5,778 bases of DNA from Actinomycetes bacterium (GTDB lineage: Bacteria > Actinomycetota > Actinomycetes > Propionibacteriales > Nocardioidaceae), in contig JAHEXN010000223.1 of assembly GCA_023252095.1 (NCBI GenBank), forward strand, positions 1-5,778, written 5' to 3'. Position numbers and translations under genes: made by a program. Of the stretch, positions 1 through 5,300 are shown piece by piece. Numbering within the stretch: position 1 is the stretch's first letter; each line of letters begins with the position of its first letter. The notes beneath the pieces are model-generated. The model searched no databases, was not told the origin of the DNA, and saw only the letters and a list, made by a program, of their open reading frames with translations.

Positions 1-170
1 CGGATGCGGTCACCCCCTGAGCCGCCGGAGGAGTCCTCCTCGAACAGCGCCTCGGCGAACGACTCCATGCCGTAGCCCAGGACGAGCTGGACCACGAGCA
101 GGCCGAACGTCAGCCAGTGCAGGAAGCGCGTGACGCTGCCGTAGCCGTGGGCGCCGTTCAGCAGGGGCAT
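1..170 (-). CDS. Cytochrome b561-type membrane protein, N-terminal part (truncated by window edge)
   Basis: The first 56 residues are visible and the rest lies beyond base 1. They contain GYGSVTRFLHWLTFGLL, which matches the N-terminus of bacterial (CybB/YodB-type) cytochrome b561: a basic stretch, then a first transmembrane helix (about residues 16-35) starting with a His-Trp pair. His18 is the likely heme b ligand. These proteins are four-helix diheme membrane proteins that move electrons from quinol or a similar donor. A loop rich in Glu, Ser and Gly (about residues 42-54) follows helix 1 and looks longer than usual. The ATG at 170 was chosen because the ATG at 178 is out of frame and stops after six codons. 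A TTG at 182 is in frame and cannot be excluded. The ribosome binding site is poor. The gene lies 46 bases downstream of the membrane protein at 217-588 on the same strand and may be cotranscribed with it. The family call is fairly safe; the electron donor and acceptor are unknown. Confidence 0.75.
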   Translation of the reverse strand, partial: MPLLNGAHGYGSVTRFLHWLTFGLLVVQLVLGYGMESFAEALFEEDSSGGSGGDRI

Positions 171-216
171 GTCGTCATGCAACCACCGGAACGACGCGCG
201 CGCAGCAACCCGGGGT

Positions 217-588
217 CTAGCCCCAGATCCACCAGGCGGCGATCAGGGGCACGGCCACCGGGACGAGCGCCCAGAGGGGCGTCATGGGGCGGTGGCCGAG
301 GATCAGGCGGGTCACCGCGACGGCCACGGTCGTGACGAACACCGTCACGATGAGCAGGATGACGGCATCACTGGTGCGGCCCTGCCGCTCGACGTGATGA
401 GCGACGAGCGGCAGCGCGATGACGCCGTGGCCCACGACGGTCAGGAAGCCGAGAGCGGCCACGCGGCGACGGACCCGGTTGAGGGCCGCCAGCTCGCGCC
501 GGTACTCGTCGGCGGAGAGCGACTCGGTGGACACATGCTGAGTGTACTCAGGATCTTCGGCGAGGTCACCGAGATGCTCCTCACGCAT
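217..588 (-). CDS. Small three-helix membrane protein, function unknown
   Basis: This is a 123-residue protein. An acidic, soluble N-terminus (residues 1-30, with a Tyr-Arg-Arg-Glu-Leu stretch at 29-33) is followed by a basic patch (NRVRRR, 37-42) and three hydrophobic segments at about 44-64, 73-95 and 103-122. The C-terminus is Trp-rich (AAWWIWG). By the positive-inside pattern, the N-terminus is probably cytoplasmic. I do not recognise a named family; similar short membrane proteins are common and unnamed in actinobacteria. The reading frame stays open back to 738, but the Met at 588 is preferred. The extra 50 residues are low-complexity Gly/Thr/Val/Pro, and they lie opposite the start of the plus-strand 650 and 756 genes. 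The start codon has no strong Shine-Dalgarno sequence. The gene is divergent from the plus-strand block at 650 and precedes the cytochrome b561 gene by 46 bases, so it may be membrane-linked to that protein; this is inference only. Confidence 0.7.
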   Translation of the reverse strand: MREEHLGDLAEDPEYTQHVSTESLSADEYRRELAALNRVRRRVAALGFLTVVGHGVIALPLVAHHVERQGRTSDAVILLIVTVFVTTVAVAVTRLILGHRPMTPLWALVPVAVPLIAAWWIWG

Positions 589-603
589 GGACCCGGAGCA
601 CGG

Positions 604-609
604 GGGTAC
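604..609 (+). promoter_or_regulatory. Possible SigF/SigB-type -10 box (GGGTAC) upstream of the mini-ORF/SDR operon
   Basis: GGGTAC lies 41 bases before the GTG of the mini-ORF at 650, in the right orientation and in the short divergent gap (589-649). It matches the -10 element of actinobacterial SigF/SigB-type promoters (GTTT-N15-17-GGGTA). No convincing GTTT is found 15-17 bases upstream; the equivalent bases around 583-588 read CGCATG. The call therefore rests on the -10 box, its position and the two better promoters elsewhere in the window. A single GGGTAC is expected by chance in DNA this GC-rich. Confidence 0.35.
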
Positions 610-649
610 GCCCGGAGTGACACACACCGTCCACCTTCGAGGAGTCACC

Positions 650-763
650 GTGACGACCACGCCCGACCCCGCCCCCACTGATCCCGACGACGTGCCCGAG
701 GTCCCGACGCCGGGTGTGCCGGCCGGCCCGCAGACCACCGACCCCGAGGCGCCCCATGAGTGA
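650..763 (+). CDS. 37-residue Pro/Asp/Thr-rich mini-protein, function unknown
   Basis: A GTG at 650 is preceded by a strong GAGGAG (639-644) at five-base spacing, the best ribosome binding site near this locus. The product starts MTTTPDPAPTDPDDVPEVPT and is acidic and proline-rich, with no hydrophobic segment and no recognisable domain. It is probably disordered. Its TGA (761-763) overlaps the ATG of the SDR gene at 756 by eight bases. The SDR gene has only a modest GAGG of its own, so translation of the mini-ORF probably feeds ribosomes into it. The frame is open further upstream to an ATG at 542, but that stretch covers the divergent gap and the start of the opposite-strand gene and has no good ribosome binding site. 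It could be a true small protein or merely a leader ORF whose translation matters. Annotation pipelines would easily miss it. Confidence 0.6.
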   Translation: MTTTPDPAPTDPDDVPEVPTPGVPAGPQTTDPEAPHE

Positions 764-1613
764 CGGATTCCCCGCGCAGCAGCAGGACCCGCCCGGGCTG
801 ACCGGGCCGATGCGTCCTCAACCCGACCACGGGGAGGACTCCTATGTCGGCGCCGGCCGCCTGGAGGGCCGTAAGGCCCTCGTGACGGGCGGCGACTCCG
901 GCATCGGCCGCGCGGTCGTGCTGGCGTTCGCCCGCGAGGGCGCCGACGTCGCGTTCACCTACCAGGAGGCCGAGCGCGAGGACGCCACCGCCACCGTCGA
1001 GGTCGCGGGTGCGACGGGACGCACGATCATCCCGCTCGAGACCGACCTGCGTCATCGTGATCAGTGCGACGCCGTCGTGAGCCAGGCCGTCGAGGGCCTC
1101 GGTGGTCTCGACATCCTGGTCAACAACGCCGGCTTCCAGATGGCGCGGGAGAGCGGCATCGAGGAGATCACCGACGAGTCGCTCGACTCGACCTTCAAGA
1201 CCAACCTCTACGCACTGATCTGGCTGACGCGTGCGGCGGTGCCGTCGCTGCGGGAGCGCCACGGCTCGATCATCAACAACACGTCGATCCAGGCGTACGA
1301 GCCCTCGACGTCATTGATCGACTATGCCGCCACGAAGGCCGCGATCAACAACATGACGGTCAACCTCGCGGCCGAGCTCGGCCCGCAGGGCGTTCGCGTC
1401 AACGCGGTCGCTCCGGGTCCGATCTGGACGCCCCTCCAGCCCGCGACCCAGCCGCCCGAGAAGCTGGAGCAGTTCGGCTCCGACACCCCCATTGGTCGCG
1501 CCGGTCAGCCGGCCGAGGTGGCCCCGGCCTTCGTCTTCCTGGCGTCCGAGCAGACCGCGAGCTACGTCTCCGGCACGGTGCTCGGCGTCACGGGTGGCAA
1601 GCCCGTCTTCTGA
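756..1613 (+). CDS. SDR family oxidoreductase (YghA/YhdF-type short-chain dehydrogenase)
   Basis: This is a 285-residue NAD(P)-dependent short-chain dehydrogenase/reductase, presumably cytoplasmic. Visible motifs are the cofactor loop TGGDSGIG (44-51), Asp97, NNAG (123-126), Asn150, Ser177, the catalytic pair Tyr190/Lys194 (YAATK), and the PG turn at 220-221. The ~35-residue N-terminal extension before the Rossmann fold (PMRPQPDHGEDSYVGAGRL) is the hallmark of the subgroup containing E. coli YghA and Bacillus YhdF/YhxC/YhxD. That subgroup is often annotated as glucose or general-stress dehydrogenase, and several members are stress-induced. Length is normal for the subgroup. The ATG at 756 was chosen because it follows GAGG at six bases and begins the usual MSDGFPAQQQ-type N-terminus; an upstream in-frame start would only add Arg/Pro-rich sequence. 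It overlaps the mini-ORF and is followed after 25 bases by the flavoprotein gene, indicating one operon. The substrate cannot be told. Confidence 0.93.
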   Translation: MSDGFPAQQQDPPGLTGPMRPQPDHGEDSYVGAGRLEGRKALVTGGDSGIGRAVVLAFAREGADVAFTYQEAEREDATATVEVAGATGRTIIPLETDLRHRDQCDAVVSQAVEGLGGLDILVNNAGFQMARESGIEEITDESLDSTFKTNLYALIWLTRAAVPSLRERHGSIINNTSIQAYEPSTSLIDYAATKAAINNMTVNLAAELGPQGVRVNAVAPGPIWTPLQPATQPPEKLEQFGSDTPIGRAGQPAEVAPAFVFLASEQTASYVSGTVLGVTGGKPVF

Positions 1614-1638
1614 CCCGCTCGACCTCCGAGGAGGAGAC

Positions 1639-2229
1639 ATGAAGGCCGTCCTGGTCAACTGCACGCTCAAGGCGTCGCCCGAGCCGTCGAACACCGGGGC
1701 CCTGGCGGGCGTCGTGCTCGACGGGCTTCGGGACCGGGGAGTCTCGGTGCAGGAGCTCCGGCTCGCCGACCTGACGATCGACCACGGCGTCGTGACGCAA
1801 GGAGGTGAGGGAGACGAGTGGCCCCGCGTCCACGATGCGATCGTCGACGCCGAGATCCTCGTGGTCGCGACGCCCACGTGGGTCGGCCGCCCCTCCTCGT
1901 ACGCGCAGCAGATGCTCGAGCGGCTCGACGCGATGATCTCCGAGACTCGCGACGACGGACGGCCGCTCGCCTACGGCAAGGTGGCCGGAGTCGTCGTGAC
2001 CGGCAACGAGGACGGCGCGCACCATGTCATCAGCGAGATCAGCGGAGGCCTGGTCGACATCGGGTTCACGATCCCCGGTCAGGCCTGGACGTACTGGAAC
2101 CGCGGTCCCGGCCCGGGGCCGGAGTTCTCCGACACGTCGGAGGGCCACGACTGGTCAGAGGACACGGGGCGCACGATGGCCCAGCACCTGTACGAGGTCG
2201 CCGACGCCCTCCGTGGGCTGCGCGGCTGA
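1639..2229 (+). CDS. NAD(P)H-dependent FMN reductase-like flavoprotein (flavodoxin fold)
   Basis: This 196-residue protein has the flavodoxin-like fold of NADPH-dependent FMN reductases/NAD(P)H quinone oxidoreductases. The FMN phosphate loop is at residues 7-19 (NCTLKASPEPSNT, directly after beta-strand 1). A second FMN-contact loop, ATPTWVGRPSS (77-87), follows the core strand EILVV. A third conserved loop, TGNEDGAHH (121-129), follows the strand GVVV. The C-terminal part has an aromatic, Gly/Pro-rich loop (WTYWNRGPGPGPE, 150-162) that may cover the isoalloxazine ring. The family passes electrons from NAD(P)H through FMN to quinones, flavins, azo dyes or metals; the actual acceptor is unknown. 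The ATG at 1639 has a long purine Shine-Dalgarno (GAGGAGGAG, 1628-1636) and the N-terminus starts directly with strand 1 (MKAVLVN). The frame is open upstream inside the SDR gene, but that part is a shadow. It is likely cotranscribed with the SDR gene. Confidence 0.9.
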   Translation: MKAVLVNCTLKASPEPSNTGALAGVVLDGLRDRGVSVQELRLADLTIDHGVVTQGGEGDEWPRVHDAIVDAEILVVATPTWVGRPSSYAQQMLERLDAMISETRDDGRPLAYGKVAGVVVTGNEDGAHHVISEISGGLVDIGFTIPGQAWTYWNRGPGPGPEFSDTSEGHDWSEDTGRTMAQHLYEVADALRGLRG

Positions 2230-2266
2230 GTTCCCGATCGATCGACACCGACGAAGGAGGAGCATC

Positions 2267-2614
2267 GTGCCCAGCACCAATCCCGGAGCGCACGACCCGA
2301 GCGAGGTCGAGGCAGTCAAGCACCACAGGCCCTCGGGGGTGCGCCCCGACGGCACGCCCGAGGACCCGCCCCCGGTCTCGCAGACGAAGCGTCGACGGCT
2401 CGTGCGGCGCACCACGCGGCGCTACCTCGTCCTGCTCGCCGTTTCGGCCGTGATGGTGGCCACGGCGGTCGTGGGCCTTGCCATTGGTGGCGACGAAGAG
2501 ACGGGCCGCACGGTCGTCTTCACCGGCATCGGCCTGATCGGTGCGGTACTCGCGCTCGGGTCCACGGTCTGGCGAGGCAAGGTCGGCGACGACCTCGACG
2601 AGGCCAAGCTCTGA
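2267..2614 (+). CDS. Small membrane protein with disordered N-terminus and two transmembrane helices
   Basis: This is a 115-residue protein of unknown function. Residues 1-40 are hydrophilic and rich in Pro, His, Asp and Glu. A strongly basic cluster follows (KRRRLVRRTTRR, 41-52), then two transmembrane segments at about 53-74 and 82-102 joined by a short acidic loop (GGDEETG). A charged tail ends in DDLDEAKL. The basic cluster before helix 1 places both termini in the cytoplasm by the positive-inside rule. The GTG at 2267 was chosen for its near-perfect AAGGAGG (2254-2260) at six bases; the open frame further upstream overlaps the flavoprotein gene and is Arg-rich shadow. It lies 37 bases after the flavoprotein stop and is probably the last or a middle gene of the same operon. 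Similar small actinobacterial membrane proteins lack assigned roles. Confidence 0.8.
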   Translation: MPSTNPGAHDPSEVEAVKHHRPSGVRPDGTPEDPPPVSQTKRRRLVRRTTRRYLVLLAVSAVMVATAVVGLAIGGDEETGRTVVFTGIGLIGAVLALGSTVWRGKVGDDLDEAKL

Positions 2615-2626
2615 CGCCGCCCACCG

Positions 2627-2651
2627 GTGTGCCGGGGGCCTGACGGGGTAC
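2627..2651 (+). promoter_or_regulatory. Probable SigF/SigB-type promoter for the iron redox/CDGSH genes
   Basis: The gap between the membrane protein stop (2614) and the iron redox gene contains GTGT (2627-2630), 15 bases, then GGGTAC (2646-2651). This matches the actinobacterial SigF/SigB consensus GTTT-N15-17-GGGTA with one -35 mismatch. A start site around 2658-2661 would give a ~27-base leader before the GTG at 2687. If used, this promoter argues against the alternative GTG start at 2627, which would lie inside it. The element could still be chance; read-through from the upstream operon is also possible. Confidence 0.5.
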
Positions 2652-2686
2652 TACCCGGGCATGCAGAACCTCATGCAGGGCCCGGC

Positions 2687-3625
2687 GTGCTGACGCCGAA
2701 GGCTCGTGGGCCGCTGAGCGCGGCCCTGCTCGACGCGCTCCACGGGACCGAGCGTCCCTCGTGGGACGACCTCGCCCCGGCCGACGAGGACGATCTCCAG
2801 CTGAGTCTCTGGACGCTCTACGAGCTCAGCTTCCGCGGGTTCGACGACGTCGATCCCGCGCTTGAGTGGGATCCTCACCTCCTCGACCTCCGTAGGCGCC
2901 TCGAGCGTCCGCTCGAGGCGCGGTGGCGGGAGCGCGCAGCCGACGTGGAGGTTGGGGAGCCGTTCGCCGACGGGCTGATGCAGCTCATCGAGGACGACGA
3001 CGGCCCCTCGCTGGCGGCCGTCGTGCAGCGGGACGCGACCCGCGAGCAGGTGCTCGAGCTCTTGCGGTGGCGCAGCGTCTACCACCTCAAGGAGGCCGAC
3101 CCGACCTCCTTCACGCTGCCGCGGCTCCCGGTACGTGCGCAGGCGGCTCTCGCGGCGCTGCAGTACGACGAGTACGGCGGCGGCGACCCGGCGCGCCTGC
3201 ACCGGCATCTCTTCGCCCTCGGCATGTCCGACGCGGGGCTACGTCCCGACGAGGGTGCGTACGTCGACGACGCGCCGGCGATCGTGCTGGAGCAGAACAA
3301 CGCGCTGTCGATGTTCGGGCTGCACCGTCGGCTGCGCGGGGCCTCGCTGGGGCACCTCGCGGCGTTCGAGGCCACGAGCTCGCTCCCCTCGCGCAAGATG
3401 GCCAGCGGGATCCGGCGCGTGGGTCTCCCGGACTCGCTCGCCGCCTACTACGACGAGCACGTCGAGGCCGACGCCGTCCACGAGCAGCTCGCCGTCCGAC
3501 TCATCTGCGGCACGCTCGTCGAGGACGAGCCCGAGACGCGGACCGACGTCGTGGTGGGCGCGTTCACGTGCCTCGACCTCGAGAACCGGTTCGCCGAGTG
3601 GGCGCTCGAGAGGTGGGCCGCATGA
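2687..3625 (+). CDS. Iron-containing redox enzyme family protein (heme-oxygenase-like diiron fold)
   Basis: This 312-residue, mostly helical protein resembles the heme-oxygenase-like metalloprotein (HDO) superfamily, the group including CADD, UndA and SznF, which bind non-heme iron in a helical bundle. Landmarks are YHLKEADPTSFTLPRL (132-147), typical of actinobacterial members; DEYGGGDPARLHRH (161-174), with candidate ligands Glu162 and His172 or His174; Glu228 in LAAFEATS; and the closing His258-x3-Asp262-x2-His265 helix, the same spacing as in CADD. The full ligand set thus appears present, although the assignment comes from pattern memory and not an alignment. Superfamily members activate oxygen for oxidative cleavage or N-oxygenation, or serve in cofactor synthesis; this member's substrate is unknown. 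The GTG at 2687 (AGGG at 2677-2680, six-base spacing) is preferred; a GTG at 2627 would add 20 residues but overlaps the likely promoter. The stop overlaps the ATG of the CDGSH gene, so the two proteins are almost certainly made together. Confidence 0.82.
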   Translation: MLTPKARGPLSAALLDALHGTERPSWDDLAPADEDDLQLSLWTLYELSFRGFDDVDPALEWDPHLLDLRRRLERPLEARWRERAADVEVGEPFADGLMQLIEDDDGPSLAAVVQRDATREQVLELLRWRSVYHLKEADPTSFTLPRLPVRAQAALAALQYDEYGGGDPARLHRHLFALGMSDAGLRPDEGAYVDDAPAIVLEQNNALSMFGLHRRLRGASLGHLAAFEATSSLPSRKMASGIRRVGLPDSLAAYYDEHVEADAVHEQLAVRLICGTLVEDEPETRTDVVVGAFTCLDLENRFAEWALERWAA

Positions 3626-3849
3626 CGGGGGCTGAGGACCAGGCTGAGGGTCCCCGAGCACGCCCCGACGTCGTCCTCTGCCCGGGCGGGCCGATGCTGG
3701 TGTTCGGCGACCTCGTGGTCGAGGACGCCGCGGGCGAGCAGCACCGCACGCACCGACCCGTCAGCGCGGTCTGCCGGTGCGGCAAGTCGGCGTCGGCGCC
3801 GTGGTGCGACGGCACCCACAAGGCACTCCCTGCGAAGCTCCGCCCGTAG
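3622..3849 (+). CDS. CDGSH iron-sulfur domain protein
   Basis: This is a 75-residue soluble protein with a single CDGSH zinc-finger-like motif, CRCGKSASAPWCDGTH (51-66). Cys51, Cys53, Cys62 and His66 form the three-Cys-one-His site for a redox-active [2Fe-2S] cluster. The upstream CPGGPMLVFGD (20-30) and the acidic loop before the motif fit the usual bacterial small-CDGSH layout, where a beta-rich region precedes the cluster loop. Thr replaces the Ser of the eponymous motif, a common substitution. Such proteins act in electron transfer or iron-sulfur/redox sensing. The ATG at 3622 overlaps the upstream TGA as ATGA, and a GAGGTGG just upstream serves as ribosome binding site. Direct coupling to a predicted iron-dependent oxygenase-like protein suggests, by inference, that this is its electron donor, its iron-sulfur partner, or a redox sensor for the same process. 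It is the last gene before the convergent repeat region. Confidence 0.93.
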   Translation: MTGAEDQAEGPRARPDVVLCPGGPMLVFGDLVVEDAAGEQHRTHRPVSAVCRCGKSASAPWCDGTHKALPAKLRP

Positions 3850-3867
3850 CCGGGGCTTCGCCCACCC

Positions 3868-3986
3868 CCGGTGGTTGAGGTGTGAGTGCCGCCTGCGGCG
3901 CGAGCCTCGAAACCTCGGTCAGGTGCTGGGTTGCGGTGCCCCTTTCGAGGCTCATTCGTTCCTCACTCGCACCTCAGGGGGCGGGG
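3868..3986. repeat. Palindromic intergenic repeat, copy 1
   Basis: This element of about 119 bp begins GGTGGTTGAGGTGTGAGTG and has imperfect inverted ends. The left arm (3876-3912) and right arm (3943-3976) share TGAGGTGYGAGTG at the outer end and GAGCCTCGAAA at the inner end when the right arm is read on the minus strand. The left arm also holds a tight GCCGC-CT-GCGGC palindrome (3888-3899). Its first 56 bases (3868-3923) are identical to copy 2. Repeats with GGTGGTTGAGGTG...CGAGCCTCGAAACC arms are, to my knowledge, dispersed in intergenic DNA of several actinobacteria. It encodes no plausible protein. It may fold into a hairpin and end transcription between the convergent genes, though there is no T-tract. 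Confidence 0.85.
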
Positions 3987-3998
3987 CTTAGTCCGCCA

Positions 3999-4114
3999 CC
4001 GGTGGTTGAGGTGTGAGTGCCGCCTGCGGCGCGAGCCTCGAAACCTCGGTCAGGCTGAGGGTTGCGGTACCCCCTCGAGGCTCGCTCGTTCCTCACTCGC
4101 GCCTCACGGGGCGG
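3999..4114. repeat. Palindromic intergenic repeat, copy 2 (tandem)
   Basis: This second copy starts 131 bases after copy 1, in the same orientation. Bases 3999-4054 are identical to copy 1. The middle differs by a few substitutions and small indels (CAGGCTGAGGG against CAGGTGCTGGG), and the right arm is GC-richer (GGCTCGCTCG against GGCTCATTCG). The left arm is 4007-4043 and the right arm 4074-4106. It ends only about three bases before the stop codon of the alcohol dehydrogenase at 4117, so it lies in that gene's immediate 3' untranslated region. Together the two copies fill almost the whole 3850-4116 gap, in which I see no gene. Confidence 0.85.
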
Positions 4115-4116
4115 CC

Positions 4117-5292
4117 TCAGGGCGTGAAGACGACCTTGATCGCGTCGTCGTCCTTGGCCTGGAACGTGGCATAGGCCGCGGGGGCCTCGTCGAGCGGCAG
4201 CCGATGGGTCGCGAAGGTCTCGAGGCCCAGCGGGTCCCCGTCCTCCAGCGCGAGCGGCAGGGCGTCGTCGAGCCAGCGTCGGACGTTGGCCTGGCCCGTG
4301 CGGATCGTGAGCTGCTTGTCGAAGATCGTCTGCATGGGCAGTGTGTCGGCCGCGCCCGCGTACACGCCGGCGAGCGAGATCGTCGCGCCCCGTCGAGCGG
4401 CGTCGATCGCCAGACGGAGCGCCGAGAGGCGGTCGACGCTGGCGCTCTTCATGAGCGGCTGTGCGAGCGCGTCGGGGAGCATCCCCGCGACGCGCTGGGC
4501 GGCCTCGGCGAACGGAGAGCCGTGGGCCTCCATCCCGACCGCGTCGATCACGGCGTCGGCGCCACGGCCCGCCGTGAGGTCGCGCACCCGGTCCGCCGCC
4601 TCGGGGCACAGCTCGACGGTCTCGACCCCGAGGAGGGCCGAGCGACGCAGCCGCGCGCCGACCAGGTCGATCCCGATCACGCGGATGCCGCGGTGCAGGG
4701 CGATGCGGGCGGCCATCTCGCCGATCGGCCCCAGGCCGACGACGAGCAGCGTTTCACCGGGCTGGACCCCCGTGTACTCGACCGACTGCCACGCCGTCGG
4801 CACGACGTCCGACAGGTACACGAAGCGCTCGTCGGGCAGGTCGGACTCGATCTTCAGGGGACCGAAGTCGGCGTGCGGCACCCGCAGGAACTGCGCCTGC
4901 CCGCCCGGGACCGAGCCGTACAGGTCGGTGTAGCCGAACAGCTGGGCGCCCATCCCGTGCTCGGTGACCTGTGTCGTCTCGCACTGGGTGTGCAGACCCC
5001 GGTCGCACATGAAGCACGAGCCGCAGCTGATCTGGAAGGGCACCACGACGCGGTCCCCCACCGCGAGGTTCGGCACGGCCGAGCCCTTTTCGACGACGAC
5101 CCCCATGGCCTCGTGCCCCAGGATGTCGCCCGGGTGGAGGAACGCGCCGAGCGTCTCGTACAGGTGGAGGTCGGAGCCGCACAGGCCCGTCGTCGTGACC
5201 TCGATGACGACATCGGTGGGCTGCTCGATCGTCGGGTCAGGGACGTCCTCGACGCGGACGTCGCGCCGCCCCTGCCAGGTCAGTGCCTTCAT
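4117..5292 (-). CDS. Zinc-dependent alcohol dehydrogenase, formaldehyde-dehydrogenase-like (MDR superfamily)
   Basis: This is a 391-residue medium-chain dehydrogenase of normal full length. The catalytic domain carries GLCGSDLHLY with Cys38, GHEAMG with His60-Glu61, and Asp162 in YLSDVVPTAW. The Cys/His/Asp catalytic zinc set is the one known for glutathione-independent formaldehyde dehydrogenase. The structural zinc site is Cys90-x2-Cys93-x2-Cys96-x7-Cys104. The Rossmann fold has VVGLGPIG (184-191), and Asp209 at the end of strand 2 points to NAD rather than NADP. The likely reaction is oxidation of formaldehyde or another small alcohol/aldehyde; in this family annotation is often looser than biochemistry, so the substrate is open. 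The start has GGAGGA just upstream (5296-5301 on the plus strand). It is transcribed alone, convergent with the CDGSH gene, from a strong SigF/SigB-like promoter, which suggests stress or stationary-phase expression. Confidence 0.93.
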   Translation of the reverse strand: MKALTWQGRRDVRVEDVPDPTIEQPTDVVIEVTTTGLCGSDLHLYETLGAFLHPGDILGHEAMGVVVEKGSAVPNLAVGDRVVVPFQISCGSCFMCDRGLHTQCETTQVTEHGMGAQLFGYTDLYGSVPGGQAQFLRVPHADFGPLKIESDLPDERFVYLSDVVPTAWQSVEYTGVQPGETLLVVGLGPIGEMAARIALHRGIRVIGIDLVGARLRRSALLGVETVELCPEAADRVRDLTAGRGADAVIDAVGMEAHGSPFAEAAQRVAGMLPDALAQPLMKSASVDRLSALRLAIDAARRGATISLAGVYAGAADTLPMQTIFDKQLTIRTGQANVRRWLDDALPLALEDGDPLGLETFATHRLPLDEAPAAYATFQAKDDDAIKVVFTP

Positions 5293-5300
5293 GGGTCCTC

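Noticed and set aside
589..738. Upstream extension of the minus-strand membrane protein to 738 (50 extra residues)
   Set aside because: The extension is low-complexity Gly/Thr/Val/Pro sequence antisense to the mini-ORF and SDR start, and it crosses the probable divergent promoter region. The Met at 588 begins a natural, charged N-terminus.
2627..2686. Earlier GTG start for the iron redox protein at 2627
   Set aside because: It would overlap the predicted GTGT-N15-GGGTAC promoter, has no Shine-Dalgarno, and adds a Pro/Gly/His-rich stretch unlike the family N-terminus.
2923..3621. Long plus-strand frame running through the iron redox gene into the CDGSH frame
   Set aside because: The translation before 3622 is Arg/Ala/Gly-rich shadow sequence with no domain; only the part from the ATG at 3622 matches a real family.
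3853..3863. GGGC-TTC-GCCC hairpin just after the CDGSH stop as a terminator
   Set aside because: The stem is only four base pairs with no T-run; the neighbouring long palindromic repeats are a better candidate for ending transcription.
4067..4072. GGGTAC on the minus strand inside repeat copy 2
   Set aside because: It points into the intergenic repeats and then antisense to the CDGSH gene, has no GTTT at the right spacing, and copy 1 has GTGCCC at the same place, so it is a repeat variant and not a promoter.
3974..4609. Minus-strand 211-codon frame across the repeats and the dehydrogenase end
   Set aside because: Its Arg/Gly/Pro-dominated composition is typical of a GC-rich off-frame reading, and the dehydrogenase frame with zinc and Rossmann motifs covers the same DNA.
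4286..4933. Plus-strand 215-codon frame opposite the dehydrogenase
   Set aside because: It is antisense to conserved motifs of the dehydrogenase, is Ser/Arg/Pro-rich, and has no family resemblance.
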